NCBI RefSeq assembly: GCF_050947875.1 | Contig: NC_134572.1 | Coordinates: 126,039,605-126,103,604, forward strand | DNA length: 64,000 nt | DNA from: Dermacentor variabilis | Lineage: Eukaryota > Arthropoda > Arachnida > Ixodida > Ixodidae | Reading direction: 5' to 3' | Part shown: positions 52,476-63,110 of the stretch, piece after piece | Layout of the letters: each line of letters begins with the position of its first letter | Numbering within the stretch: the stretch's first letter is position 1 | Notes under the pieces: generated by a model | What the model saw: only the letters and a program-made list of their open reading frames with translations | Told to the model about the DNA's origin: nothing | The model's database searches: none | Program-made: the position numbers and the translations under genes

Positions 52476-54240
52476 GGGGGCGAGGACTTACGGAGTCACC
52501 ATCTGTCAGAAGCGCATCCCTTGCGTAGTATGAGGGATCACGCGGCGCACTCTTCATAGGTTTCGCTTACGGCGCTCAATAAAAATACCACGCGGCAGCC
52601 CTCCTGGACAGTTATGTAAGTACTCTCAAGACAAGGAAAGATTTTACAGTCGATAAAATAATCTTGGGCAAACTGAAAGCACAGAATCGTTTACAGACGC
52701 TCTTTACCGAATACGTACAGTGAACGCCACTGCGCGTGGTCGCCGCGGTGGAGTCTGCCCAACCGGCTTCTTGCGTGAAAGGTAGGCAAACGCGGGGAGT
52801 AAACTATATGAAATATGTTCTTATAGTGGGCTGTCTGTATAACCAAATGGAGCATAACAGAATGAAGCCTCAATGCAGTGATCGCACGTGTTCGCAGCGA
52901 CCGACTGCGAGTCTGCATGCATGTCCGCGCACAATGTTTTGCTTTCGCAGTGAGCCCGTTTTCGCACCGTGCCGTGGACTTTAGGCCGCAGCATATGAGC
53001 ACTTGACAGTACACTAGCAACCATTGTTGCGTGGACGCTATCAGAACTGTTAAAAATAATTTCACTAAGGGACTTCAACGCCTACGGCGACTGTGATGTG
53101 CCGTCGCAACGATTCTATCTTTTTTGTCTTTGAAATTTTTGGACATTTCAATACTATTTCTCAAGTTGCGTCGCACTGTATGTTTATCGGTCTTCTCAGC
53201 ATGCGATTTCTCTCTGCTTTTTTTTCGAAATCCAGTTCATTAATTCATAACAGAAACGTGACCATATGCCATGCTTTTTTAAATGTGCGTCTTACCGCTC
53301 CCTTTCCGTTCCAGTGAACTTACCAGTATCTAGCAACAAGTCCATAGACCAAACCGTCATGACGTTAGCCAGGCAGCGTGTGCGGGCGAGTGTCAGCGCG
53401 CGTTTTCGGCTGCTCGCCGAACATCGCAGTCCCGGTGCCGTAGCAGAAATCTTCCTCGCGTCTGTGCTTGCTGCATACCCGAGTTGTAGCCGATGGCTGT
53501 CTGCGGGTTCTAAATTTCGTGAGCCAAGCTTCACGCAGCTCCTTGTCCTGCGGCTACGTGTGAATAAGGCTGACAACGGGCTCCGTTGCGTACGTCCGGC
53601 ACTGCGGCACCGAGCAGTAGGCTACCATGCTGCACGCCTCCAAAGGCAGTCACTACCTATTATGGTACTTTCAAATGTTGTCAAGCAGACACCCAAGGTG
53701 GTAAAGCCTCATTACTTAATCAGAACCACAGCGCAGGTGGGACTCTAAACTTTCGTTTTCAGCTCGCTTCGGCACTTCCGGAGCAGCCGACGCGGTCGCT
53801 TTGTCTACATGATCCCTCATGCCACGTCACGCCGACGGTGGCGCCAGCTTTACGAGTGGTGGAGGTCGCCCCCAGCACCTAAAACCTCCCTGCAACTTGG
53901 ATAATGTTGTGTGTTAACATACTATTGAATATCGAAGCGTTCCTTTCTAAGACCGCTTCCTAACCTTAAGTAAGGCCGCCATACTGCGAAGGAGTGATGG
54001 AGGAAGCAAGCGTACTTTGAAATCTCCCTTCACCCGTCCTCACCTAAGGAAAAGTTGCTGCATGCCTCGGCTCGAGATCATCACTTAAAAGCTTTACGCG
54101 AACACTATTATTGAATGAAAAGAAGTTGTGCCATTTCACATTTTTTCTATGAAGTTCTGTTATAGACACGCGCGGACGCGTTCTTTCAGTTTCGTTTACT
54201 AAACGTGAGAACGTACCACGTCCTATAACGAAGCTTGATG
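52476..54240. other. Unassigned stretch
   Basis: About 1.8 kb without a recognisable feature. A 160-codon plus-strand frame at 53266-53748, with a 94-codon antisense shadow, covers a GC-richer segment; no motif is seen and I do not call it a gene. Confidence 0.35.
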
Positions 54241-54317
54241 CGTTCCAAAGCACTTGCACGCCGACGCCATGCAGCGCTTAGCAACGCCATTCATGCGGAA
54301 CGTGCGAATGAAACAAG

Positions 54318-55340
54318 CATGCGGGGCAAGACGTATTTCACAGAAGAAAAGGAGGACCTTCTGCAAGACGTCATCAACAAGTACAAGAACGTGATTTAGT
54401 ACAAGTGCACAGCGGCCGTGTCAATAAACGCGAAGGCCAAGAGATGTGAGAAACTCTATTCAGAGTGGAACAGCAGGCTCTTTGCACGCCGCCGGCACGC
54501 CAAACAGCTATGGGACAACGTGAAGCAACGGTGGAACAGCGAGAAAACGAAACAAATTAAAAGTAAATTATGGGGTTTTACGTGCCAAAACCACTTTCTG
54601 ATTGTGAGGCACGCCGTAGTGGGGACTCTGGAAATTTCGACCACCTGGGGTTCTTTAACGGGCACCTAAATCTAAGTACACGGGTGTTTTCGCATTTCGC
54701 CCCCATCGAAATATGGCCGCCGTGGCCGGGATTCGATACCGCGACCTCGTGCCCAGCAGCCCAACAGTATAGCCACTGAGCCACCACGGCGGGTACAACG
54801 AAGCAAATTCGTGACGCCGGCCGTGACTACAGGTATGTTTCATTTCACAAAGGGCCTCCGGTACAAAGCATATTAGCTATTTACATGAGGCGGCCCACCA
54901 CCACCGCCTATGGACGATTAGCTCACGCAGGTTGAAGCAGTCGTACCACACCTGACCACGCGAGCACCGAACCCCTTCGACAGCGACCGCCCTCTAGACA
55001 CTCCAGCAACGCAAAGTGCTTCGGAGATCCTGAACGGGATGTTGCGTGACTGCAGACAAGCCGACAGTGATGAAAGAGCGTACACTTTCGAGAGCAGACC
55101 TCTCTCGGACGACCTGTTACTGGCAGCATGGCCAGAGGTGGAAAGCTCTCCAGGCATCTTTAACGCTTCTTGCGCAGCACAGATCCCCACTCGCTGTTGT
55201 GATTAACCGCTTTGGTGATGTGGCTGCATATATTGCCATCTCTTTTGCTTCCACGGGGTCATTCCATGAAACCCTCTTTCTTCTCATTTCCCGCTCTTTG
55301 CAATGCAGAGCGGCCGACCTGGTTGCCTTTATCTGAAACA
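54318..55340 (+). pseudogene. Myb/SANT-like DNA-binding protein relic, split by a SINE
   Basis: An ATG at about 54318 opens MRGKTYFTEEKEDLLQDVIN, then a TAG, then KCTAAVSINAKAKRCEKLYS and RHAKQLWDNVKQRWNSEK, a pattern of conserved Trp, Leu and Lys like the Myb/SANT-type domains of many arthropod DNA-transposon accessory proteins. A minus-strand SINE (54560-54797) interrupts it. After the SINE a coherent trace continues with TRAPNPFDSDRPLDTPATQS and ESRPLSDDLLLAAWPEVES (54955-55145), an acidic region. Such proteins help a transposase to bind DNA or reach the nucleus. The stop and the SINE make it a pseudogene. The family is inferred from pattern only. Confidence 0.45.
54560..54797 (-). mobile_element. 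tRNA-derived SINE (Ruka-like), copy 3, most complete
   Basis: The plus strand runs from the tail GGTTTTACGTGCCAAAACCAC through TTCTTTAACGGGCACCTAAA and CATTTCGCCCCCATCG to the tRNA-like head GCCGGGATTCGATACCGCG, then CCACTGAGCCACCACGGCGG. This copy keeps the whole tRNA-related region and can serve as the local reference for the family. Confidence 0.8.
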
Positions 55341-55374
55341 AACCAATCCCTATTCTGCGTGAATCTTGGGGTCG

Positions 55375-55574
55375 TACTCTGAAACGATCCACTTCGGCGC
55401 TACTATCGCCTCAGCAATAGTTCGCCGTCAGCTTGCGCCGACTGGTTGTCTTACCAAATGCCGATGAGCTACGTCGTCCGATTTTGCTCAGCCAGCCAGC
55501 CGATTTTGCTCAGCGCCTGACGGCGAACTATCGCTGAGGCGATGGTGTCACCGAAGCGGATCGTTTCAGAATAC
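55375..55574. mobile_element. 200-bp MITE with about 58-bp inverted arms
   Basis: ACTCTGAAACGATCCACTTC at 55377, with CGCCTCAGCAATAGTTCGCC inward, is repeated inverted as GGCGAACTATCGCTGAGGCG and GAAGCGGATCGTTTCAGAAT, ending at 55574. The centre contains a tandem CAGC/GCCAGC run near 55490. No coding capacity. Confidence 0.75.
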
Positions 55575-55648
55575 GCCGCTTGCTTGCATAGCTTTCATAC
55601 ATGCGAATGTGTTGCTCGCGTTCTGCGTGCACCCAACTAACCTATATA

Positions 55649-56321
55649 GAGGGTGTTTCTGTCGGTGCACCATTTCTTTTGTAAAAATTGCCTGTAGCCG
55701 ATAATACAATTATAACCCTTGAGCTGCATTACTCAATGCGGCGGCCATGACTTCTACGAGAAATCGGAATGCTTAATTTAGCGGCTGACGTAATTACGCT
55801 AATTAACGTTTTAATTATTTACTTTACGGTACACATTTCAGTATAAGAATTATAGCCGCTGAGTTTGCATGAAGTACCTACTTGGAACGAGTTCTCTGGA
55901 CAGTACGAGTTGGAAGATAATAATTTTGAAAGTGTCCGTCGTAAAGCATTGGTGTTCCCGTTAGTTTCGTGCTTCAATGCATAAAGCGGCGGTTCCTCAA
56001 AAAACGTTAATGGAACGCGAATACATTTCGTCACTCACTTTGAAAATTAATATCTTGAAATTGGAGCAGTCCCGAGAATTCCTTCCAAGTGGTTACGCAA
56101 AGCAAACTCAGCGGCTATAATTGGTATGTTTGAATGTGTGGCGTAAAGCAATTAATTAAAAAGTTGATTAGCGTACTTACATTACTTGGTAAATTAACTA
56201 TCTTGATTACTCGTAGAAGTGATGGCCGCCGCACCGAGAAACTTATATCAAGGGTTTTAATTCTTTCATCTGCCATAGTAAATCTTTCAAAAAGTTTGGT
56301 GGGGTGAAGAAAAGTACCCTG
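55649..56321. mobile_element. Long-TIR MITE with AGGGTGTTTCT-type ends
   Basis: The left arm from 55649 (GAGGGTGTTTCTGTC) and the right arm ending ACCCTG at 56321 are inverted relatives over about 250 bp. Matching blocks include AATGCGGCGGCCATGACTTC (left) against its inverse near 56220, and TTATAGCCGCTGAGTTTGC (left) against its inverse near 56105-56123. The centre is unique and has no coding capacity. Confidence 0.7.
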
Positions 56322-56723
56322 AATACCTGAACTTTTAGCAGGTGCACTGATATTGGGGTGCTTCATCATTTCTAACTATGCCTGAACTCCATGAAGGAGA
56401 AAAGGAAAGTGTTTAACAAGTTTATTTGTACTTTATTTCATGAAGTGCTTCCTTACATTTATCCACGTCGTTGTCATGGATGAAACCACTTTTTTTGCCG
56501 AAGAAACACTTGAACTCAGCTCAAGTGACGCTGCAGTTGGTGCAGGGCTCTTGTACATCTTGTAGGAGCGGTGAAGACAATCTTTCTATACATTAGCCTG
56601 AAATCGGTGCAAGCACACGGAATAGTCAAGGTGTAGTGGATGAGCTAAGTATGCGGCATGTCCGGGGAGGCAGGCTAATTCGAAAAATCTCAGTGCCCTT
56701 CCACTCTGTGAAGAAGGATGATC
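56322..56723. other. Unassigned stretch
   Basis: No gene or repeat recognised. Confidence 0.3.
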
Positions 56724-57231
56724 AGCGAAGCTGTGTACATGGGTCCCTTAATGGCGAACTGCACCTCCGCCATGTGTCGGCTTGGCATTGCACTATCTTC
56801 GGGATCGGCGCACGTATGGGGAGCGCTTAACGCCTGCTTCACCTCCGCCGCGGGTACGCCCGGCATCGCACTATCTTCGGGATTGGCGCACGTATGGGGA
56901 TTGCTTAATGCCTGCTTTACCTTCGCCGCGAGTCGGCCCGGCATTGCACTGTCTTCGGGATCTGCCCACGTAAGGGGAGTGCTTAACGCCTGCTTCACTC
57001 CGTCGCAGGTCGGCCAATATTTAGTGCCTGCCTCACCTGCGCCGCGAGTCGGCTCGACATCGAACTATCTTCGGGATCGGCGCACGTATGGGGAGTGCTT
57101 AACGCTTGCCTCACCTTCACCGCGGGTTGAGCCAATATTGCACTATCTTCGGTATCGGCCCACGTATTGGGAGTTTTTTTTTTTTGCTTACAGCGCCACG
57201 GGAATTTCCTTAGATGGTATACAGCTTCGCT
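56724..57231. mobile_element. Insertion with AGCGAAGCTG-type ends, copy 3
   Basis: It begins AGCGAAGCTGTGTAC and ends TATACAGCTTCGCT, a clean inverted pair. Most of its inside is the 78-bp tandem repeat. It abuts repeat D copy B, as copy 2 lies inside repeat D copy A. Confidence 0.5.
56768..57172. repeat. 78-bp minisatellite, about five units
   Basis: CACTATCTTCGGGATCGGCG with CACGTATGGGGAGCGCTTAA recurs near 56792, 56870, 56947, 57064 and 57141, separated by CCTCCGCCGCGGGT-type spacers. The unit is close to 78 bp, a multiple of three, so reading frames stay open on both strands; the 177-codon plus frame and the 102-codon minus frame are products of this periodicity. Confidence 0.85.
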
Positions 57232-57239
57232 GGGGAATT

Positions 57240-57908
57240 GAGCACAAATGAAAATTGTTGCATACACTGCACAATTGCCAATCTCTGACGTTGTGGTTTT
57301 TCCTTTTAGCTACAGCCGCAACACAAGCTTTTTAGTGAATTTGAACTGCTTTTTATCAATACGCTACCAATATTTCTCGGTGTTAAGATGCAGAGAGCCA
57401 ACTTTCCATGCAGAGCATCGAGCGTTAATACAAACTTTTAAGTAGAAAGCAGCAAAGTCCAAATAAAATGCAATTATTTCCGAAATATTGACAGGTATTT
57501 TTCGCGTATTGCAAAGGCGGATGGCGCAGTGCGAAACTGAGGAACGAGCTAAGTTAACGCTTTAAGGCAGGTCAAATTGCAGGTGTTCTTTATGGGGTGC
57601 AACAAATATCAGGCGGTATGCTGATTCGAAGTATGAATGAATGAAATACTTTATTAAGAGGGACAGGGACAAGGTGTCATAGAGTCTTATGTGCGTATTA
57701 TAGAGTCTTATAGAGTCAGTAAGACGTGCTTCCAAATGTTCAAAAACGATCACGTGATCCTCACGTGAATAGTATTTGAAGCAATGTACGATGCTCTTTT
57801 TCTGCACTTTACAGCCCGAAATTCAAACAGAAACCCTGACAAGGCTGTGCTGAGATACTCCATGATCAACGAGTACAATATGGTCAACAACATCGCGGGG
57901 AAGAAATA
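57240..57908 (+). repeat. Dispersed repeat D, copy B, continuous
   Basis: It contains, without interruption, the three segments found split at 49605-50030, 51505-51595 and 52312-52475. No coding frame or RNA motif is seen. It can be used as the empty-site reference for the insertions in copy A. Confidence 0.65.
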
Positions 57909-58640
57909 CTATACCTAAAAGCTAACTGCGACTTGGATAATGTTGTGTGCTATCATAGTAGCGAATATATTTTTAACGTGGTTTTCAACTTCGAGACAAT
58001 CCGTCAAAGACGAGGAGAATAAAGTGACCAGCCAGGAATGTTTTATTGTTGTGTATTGGATTTGTGCCTGCACTTTTGTTAGATATTCGGACACTTGTGT
58101 TGCGATGCCCACACAAACATTTAGAATAAATGTTTGTCTAGCATTTTTTTTGCCTAAGATATCGGTATCATATGTCACGCTTCAGCTTGATCGCTCGGCC
58201 GATATGTCACCTTTACTTTTGTATTTTGCTTCTCATCACACGTATAAAGGTTTTCTGTCAATCGTAAGCTTGTACCGGTGCGACTATCGCCTCCAGAGTC
58301 GTTGAAGCAAAAGGCGGCTCACCTTCATGTAGCGCGAGAAATCGAAGACGCGGGCGCGCTGCACCTGAGCGGCAGCGGCGCCAACCGCACCTTGGATCCT
58401 GTGGCACCATGGCTGGCCGGCCTAAATAATCCGTGTCACAGTGGCCACCCCTTCCCACCAGCTGCCACAAGCATTTCTTAGTGAAACGCGTGAATATTCT
58501 TTATAAATAAATATACTGGAGTCGCTGGGTTCTTTCGCATTTGCTAGTATGGTCTGCTCTCATTAACGTTTTGCAAACATATTATTAGAGTTATCGTTGC
58601 CTTTGGTCTACCAGGCCGATGAATACGCCCAATAGAACCA
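57909..58640. other. Unassigned stretch
   Basis: No feature recognised. A 121-codon plus-strand frame at 57940-58305 has hydrophobic stretches but no motif and spans AT-rich sequence. Confidence 0.3.
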
Positions 58641-58650
58641 TATTTAACTT

Positions 58651-58851
58651 TCATTTCATCTCGAAACGCATCTTAACTGCTTTTTCTTTCAGCAATGTTT
58701 CTGTTTCGTCTAGGCGCTCAGGAATACCGCGAATTACAAGATTCGACCGCCCGCTCTGATCCTCGAGGTCCGCCAAGTTGTTAGTCTGGAAGCTTAAGAC
58801 ACGCTCTATCGGCCTGAATGATGACTGCACTTGCTTTGCGTGATCAGTCAT
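58651..58851 (-). pseudogene. LINE ORF1 fragment (coiled-coil and RNA-binding start)
   Basis: The minus-strand frame carries LEDQSGRSNLVIRGIPE followed by an ETE..LLKEKAV helix. The pattern (L-E-D/N-x-S-R-R-x-N-L-V-I-x-G) is the junction of coiled coil and RNA-binding domain seen in ORF1 of many CR1/L2- and L1-type LINEs. Only about 65 codons remain. Flanking sequence shows no RT. Confidence 0.5.
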
Positions 58852-58859
58852 AGCTGAGA

Positions 58860-59379
58860 ATTTAGAAACCTATCTTTCCGAAGGCTTTGCCCACAGGGAA
58901 GGAAAACTGCATTTAAGGTTTTTGCGCCTCTTGTTTCAATGTGGCACGTACAAATTCTGAAGAATTGGCCAAGGATAGGCACTCACCGAGTGGCACATAC
59001 CTGAATCAAATAAAAACAAAACGAAAATCAAGGACTCCCCGGAATGTATGGCCCTTTTTTCACTAACGGGTCCAAGTGCTTGAGAAATTTAGTCTTGACG
59101 ATCACATTCCTACACTTGGTTACGTATTAACACTTCACAGTAATTTCGATGCTCCCGTCAGCTTAAATTCAGCGTCAGCGTTAAATTTGAAGCACGAAGT
59201 TTTATGATGAGTCAATTAACATTTCTGTGGCCTTTCGTGACTGTTACATAACTTGTTTTCTTATGAGCCGGTTTCAGTATAACTAGCGGTTCTTTTCTTT
59301 AGTTTTTATCAAGGCTTATTCCAATTATTTCTTTCTGAATTTATGAATCGGAAGACGTTTTCTATCTTGTACGCTGTGC
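58860..59379. other. Unassigned stretch
   Basis: AT-rich, no feature recognised. Confidence 0.3.
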
Positions 59380-59841
59380 CTATCTTCCTATAATTATTTT
59401 TCTCATAATGTCTACATTTATTTGTAATATTTTGAATTTTCCTACAATTGACTGCCTGTTGCTGTCTGTGGGGCTCCAGGTCACGCCAAGCTCTTTGCAC
59501 AGCTTATAGGGAACGACACACTGTTGCACATCAAATGAATAAAACACCAGTAATTCAACCGCGGGCTCAAGTATAGCCTCTGAGACTTGCGCGTCGTAGG
59601 CGCTAAAATCGGAAGTAGTGACATCTAGGTAACCATTCAAAACCAAGTTTGAACTGCGCGCTATGGTGACGTTCAGTAGGCGGATCGTTGTGGGAACCGC
59701 CCCGCTCCTCCAGAGCCTTCGCAGTGCATTGCCATGAAAAAGGACGGGGGGCGGCTTGCATAAACATTTATTTACGAAAAATAATAACATATTTAGGACC
59801 GCGTTCTTAAATGTTGCCTTGAGAACTCCTAGTCCGCACAC
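59380..59841 (-). other. 153-codon open frame, unidentified
   Basis: ATG at 59841, stop at 59380. It is one of the few longer frames that does not overlap a repeat I recognise and has only a small same-strand shadow. The middle (TIRLLNVTIARSSNLVL and AILEPAVELLVFYSFDV) alternates hydrophobic and polar residues like beta strands, and base composition is balanced inside an AT-rich surround. No domain, signal peptide or splice sites are convincing. It could be part of an exon, an old repeat, or chance. Confidence 0.2.
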
Positions 59842-61490
59842 GAACGGGTTCCCAAATTAGTTATTGCTTTGGTTATTAAATGTTCGCGCAAGCCACCCCG
59901 GGAGCGCCGCGAAGACGATCAAAGGCGATCTTTGACGGCCAATATCTACACCTGTGCTGAACGCATTGAAGTACAATTTGCTGCAAAGCATTCTTGAAAT
60001 AGGGTATTTTAACTTCAAATGCGTCCCTTGATTTCGTTGCATAATCGTTCAGGACGCCATTAAGACGAAGCTTTACCTCGGTTTCAACTCTGACGGGGCA
60101 TATTCAAAGAGATGTGAAACGCAAAAACGCTTTTCTGAGATAAGCCCTTGACACACATGAATGAAATTTGTTGTAGTTGAGCGAGAAATTTGAATTCTTG
60201 TGACTGTTGGAAGCGCAGTTTTGATCTGTGGCATGAATTTTGCGAAAATCATTTACAAAAATTCGAGAATTCTAAAAATATGGACGCGCGAAGTTTATAA
60301 ATTAACAGCCCGGTATCAAGAACAGACATCGCAGGCTTGTAACCGGCATCCTTAGATCATTCGAAGCGGACACATTAGATTTGTTAACTTATATGTTACG
60401 TGGCTGTGTTTCGTTGTGTACAAGGGTTCTCCAAAATCTGTATTTCCATACTGTTGACGTTTTTTAGGTTCATGTGTAACATATCAACTTTGTGCGCTTT
60501 AGATGTACTATCATATGCAATTCACAGAATTATGATTTCATTTTTCCTTGCTGAGTTAGAGAGCTGTAAACTTGATAGTGTCGTTTTCTGAAAATCTCCG
60601 ATTTTTGCCAATCCTTATTAAAAAATTGACGACCTAAATTGTAAGTCCGCAACCATCAGTCACTATATTCTACGTTTTTATTTTAAATGCAACAAACCTC
60701 GTCAAATTTCGTGCAGTGGTTGTTGAGAAAAAGGAGCTCTTCTTTTAGATGTATTAAGATAGGAGCACCCGAGCTAAAGCTTCCTCTAAAGCGCAGAAAT
60801 AAGCTGCTCGCATGCCTTATTTTTAACCGCAGTGAATTTACAATTTCAAGACCATTAAACATAAGGAAACACGCACCGTAAGCCTTGTTGGCAGGACGAT
60901 CTTTATATTTTCCAGAGGCTTGATTTCTGTTGGCACACGACCAGGAGAAAAATATAGACATAGAAATTGACAGGTAAATTTTTGCTTACTTGTATTATGC
61001 CTGGCAAACAAATTCGTATCAACTCAATCAAGTGTGGAAAGTAGCTCTATGTATGCTTATTACTGAGAAACGAAAGTTTTCTACGAATTGAGATTTCTTT
61101 TGCGTGTGTGTAGAGTAGAATGATTTGTAAGCGCAAATAATTTGTCTATAGCGTGACGCTATAAATGATGAATACGTACATCGAAGCGATCTCCTGCTTA
61201 ACGAAAAAAGGAATAAGCATGTTCTGGATATAGCTCTGCTTGATTGAATACATTATCCTCGTAAATTGATGAGGTACAGTCAGTCTGAAAGCGCAGAAAG
61301 CACTACTAGAACTGGCCTGTTCTTCTATTAAAATGCTTTGAAACGCGCGTTTTCTCTTTCGCTGCATAAAGATTTCTTCTCAGAAGAAAGCAGGAATGGT
61401 GGTGATCTGAATGTTCAAATTTGCACAGCGATGTAATATTTTTATCAATTACCTGAGTCCCCCGTCATCATCATCTGTTTGGATGTTTTC
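59842..61490. other. Unassigned stretch
   Basis: AT-rich, no gene recognised. The block AGGAGCACCCGAGCTAAAGC with CTTCCTCTAAAG near 60763-60792 looks like dispersed repeat sequence, but I have no second copy in this window. Confidence 0.3.
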
Positions 61491-61496
61491 GTCAGA

Positions 61497-61600
61497 AGTG
61501 GCACGGCTATGGAAGAGCTCACGTGATGGGAAGACGTGGGATCGTATCCCACCTGCGGCAAGTTATTTCATCCACTCTAATTCCTATGTATCCTATGTAT
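61497..61600 (+). mobile_element. tRNA-derived SINE fragment, third type
   Basis: GGGATCGTATCCCACCTGCG resembles a pol III B-box region, followed by CAAGTTATTTCATCCACT and a tail leading into a TA microsatellite. The A-box part (about 61500-61525) is weak. The antisense and sense frames across it with YIYI runs are simple-repeat artefacts. Confidence 0.5.
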
Positions 61601-61610
61601 ATATCGTTTC

Positions 61611-61613
<3 letters not shown>

Positions 61614-61660
<47 letters not shown>
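61614..61660. repeat. (TA)n microsatellite
   Basis: About 47 bp of uninterrupted TA, directly downstream of the SINE tail. Confidence 0.95.
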
Positions 61661-61661
<1 letters not shown>

Positions 61662-62911
61662 GCGGGCAGATTCACAACACCAGGCGGTGAACGGCGGCTG
61701 TGAGTCACAGTGGTACACGACGGCGGCGGCTTTCCATTGTGCCGCTTTGGATATTTATTAAAATATATGCGCACATTCGCACGCGTATGAATCCTCACGG
61801 GTGCTGAAATCATTCACCTCAGCGTGTAGCAAAAGTGTTACCAGCTTCATAGCGTGAAGTTGGTTTTCCACGTTTTCTGTTATCCCACTCGCCTGACACA
61901 TGTGAGACAATGGAGAGACGACGCAATGGAGAATCGGAACTAAAGCGAAATATCTATTTGCTTAAAATAATCAATGAAATGACGACGGGAAGATTGTCCC
62001 GCATGTGAAGGAGGCTTGCAGCGTAAGGTGAATCAAGTTAAAAGATATACATGCGTACAGACATACTGCCAGAAGCAGCGGGAAATGCAAGAAACCGGAA
62101 ATTAAAAGAGGAGTGCGCTCTTTGTGGTTTAGCAAGACGCCGTCCCATCACGGTGCAGGCATGAAGCTTTTAGAGGAACAGCCAATCACCCCCGTCCTTG
62201 CTTTACATAAGCGTCGACGTGTGCCTGACACATGGGTATGCTGTGGTGTAAGGATTTGAGATTTATTTTTCATTTTCAATATTCGGCTAAATGGAAAACG
62301 AAAGAAAGCTTAATGGACTGGTGATACTGCAGATGTGATATCAAGAATTCTGGGAAAGCAGAAATGGCGATCTAGCGAAGCGTGTGCAAACGGGCGTGTC
62401 GCGACGAGATATAGATTCCAATGGTGGCATTTCGAAATGATTAGATAAAAAAGAATTTTTTTCCCTGTTGACCCATGGTTGAAAGAACCGTTATTCTGGT
62501 GTGACATACTTCTGGCTGTAAGCTCGACAACAGAATATGAGGAAGAAATACGACGTGTTTACTATGTGATTTTCTGCTTTCTACGGGAGCACCCACGAAG
62601 CGTGGTCTATGGGCTGCAACTATATACAAGATTCATTTCTGAAAACATTACAACCAACCGTAGTTGTAGAATATATATGTTAAATAATTCACTTTTGCGG
62701 CTACCCCAAGCTTGGAGCCCACGGAAAAATGGAAAGAATCATCAACATCTAAGTGTTGCACGAATAAGGACCAGCACGTGTTACAAGGCCAGCAACAGAA
62801 AGCAATACAAATCACTTTCCTCTCGCTCTAGCGTGTCTTGTAAAGTTGGCAGCACCGCAAACAACAAGAGGAGCTAAATGTTAAGATATTTATTTCATAA
62901 CTTGATAATAC
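61661..62911. other. Unassigned stretch
   Basis: No feature recognised. A 132-codon plus-strand frame at 62479-62877 has no motif. Confidence 0.3.
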
Positions 62912-63110
62912 TGTTACGTCTCTACAGCCGTGGTCAGCTGCCGACTGTTTATTACCTCAAGGAAACAGGAAGATAGTAGGAGACAGTACTTCAGGGGTAG
63001 GAGCCAACACTGGCGAGGCGTACTTTCCGTGAGGCGTGCTCGTGCCAAAAACGCCAGTGCTTTCACACGCGCACTTCATCGTTGTCGTCTGGTCGCATAT
63101 CAAATACTTC
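62912..63110 (-). repeat. Possible solo or partial LTR
   Basis: The plus strand starts TGTTACGTCTC and has TTTATTACC about 40 bp in, so the minus strand reads AATAAA, then a short U5-like stretch ending in ACGTAACA. The layout resembles the 3' part of the two LTR families in this window, although the sequence differs. No opposite end or target duplication was found. Confidence 0.3.

Noticed and set aside
56718..57251. 177-codon repeat protein
   Set aside because: It is produced by the 78-bp minisatellite; equally long frames exist on the other strand.
61411..61761. 116-codon frame with YIYI run
   Set aside because: It is produced by the (TA)n tract and a SINE.
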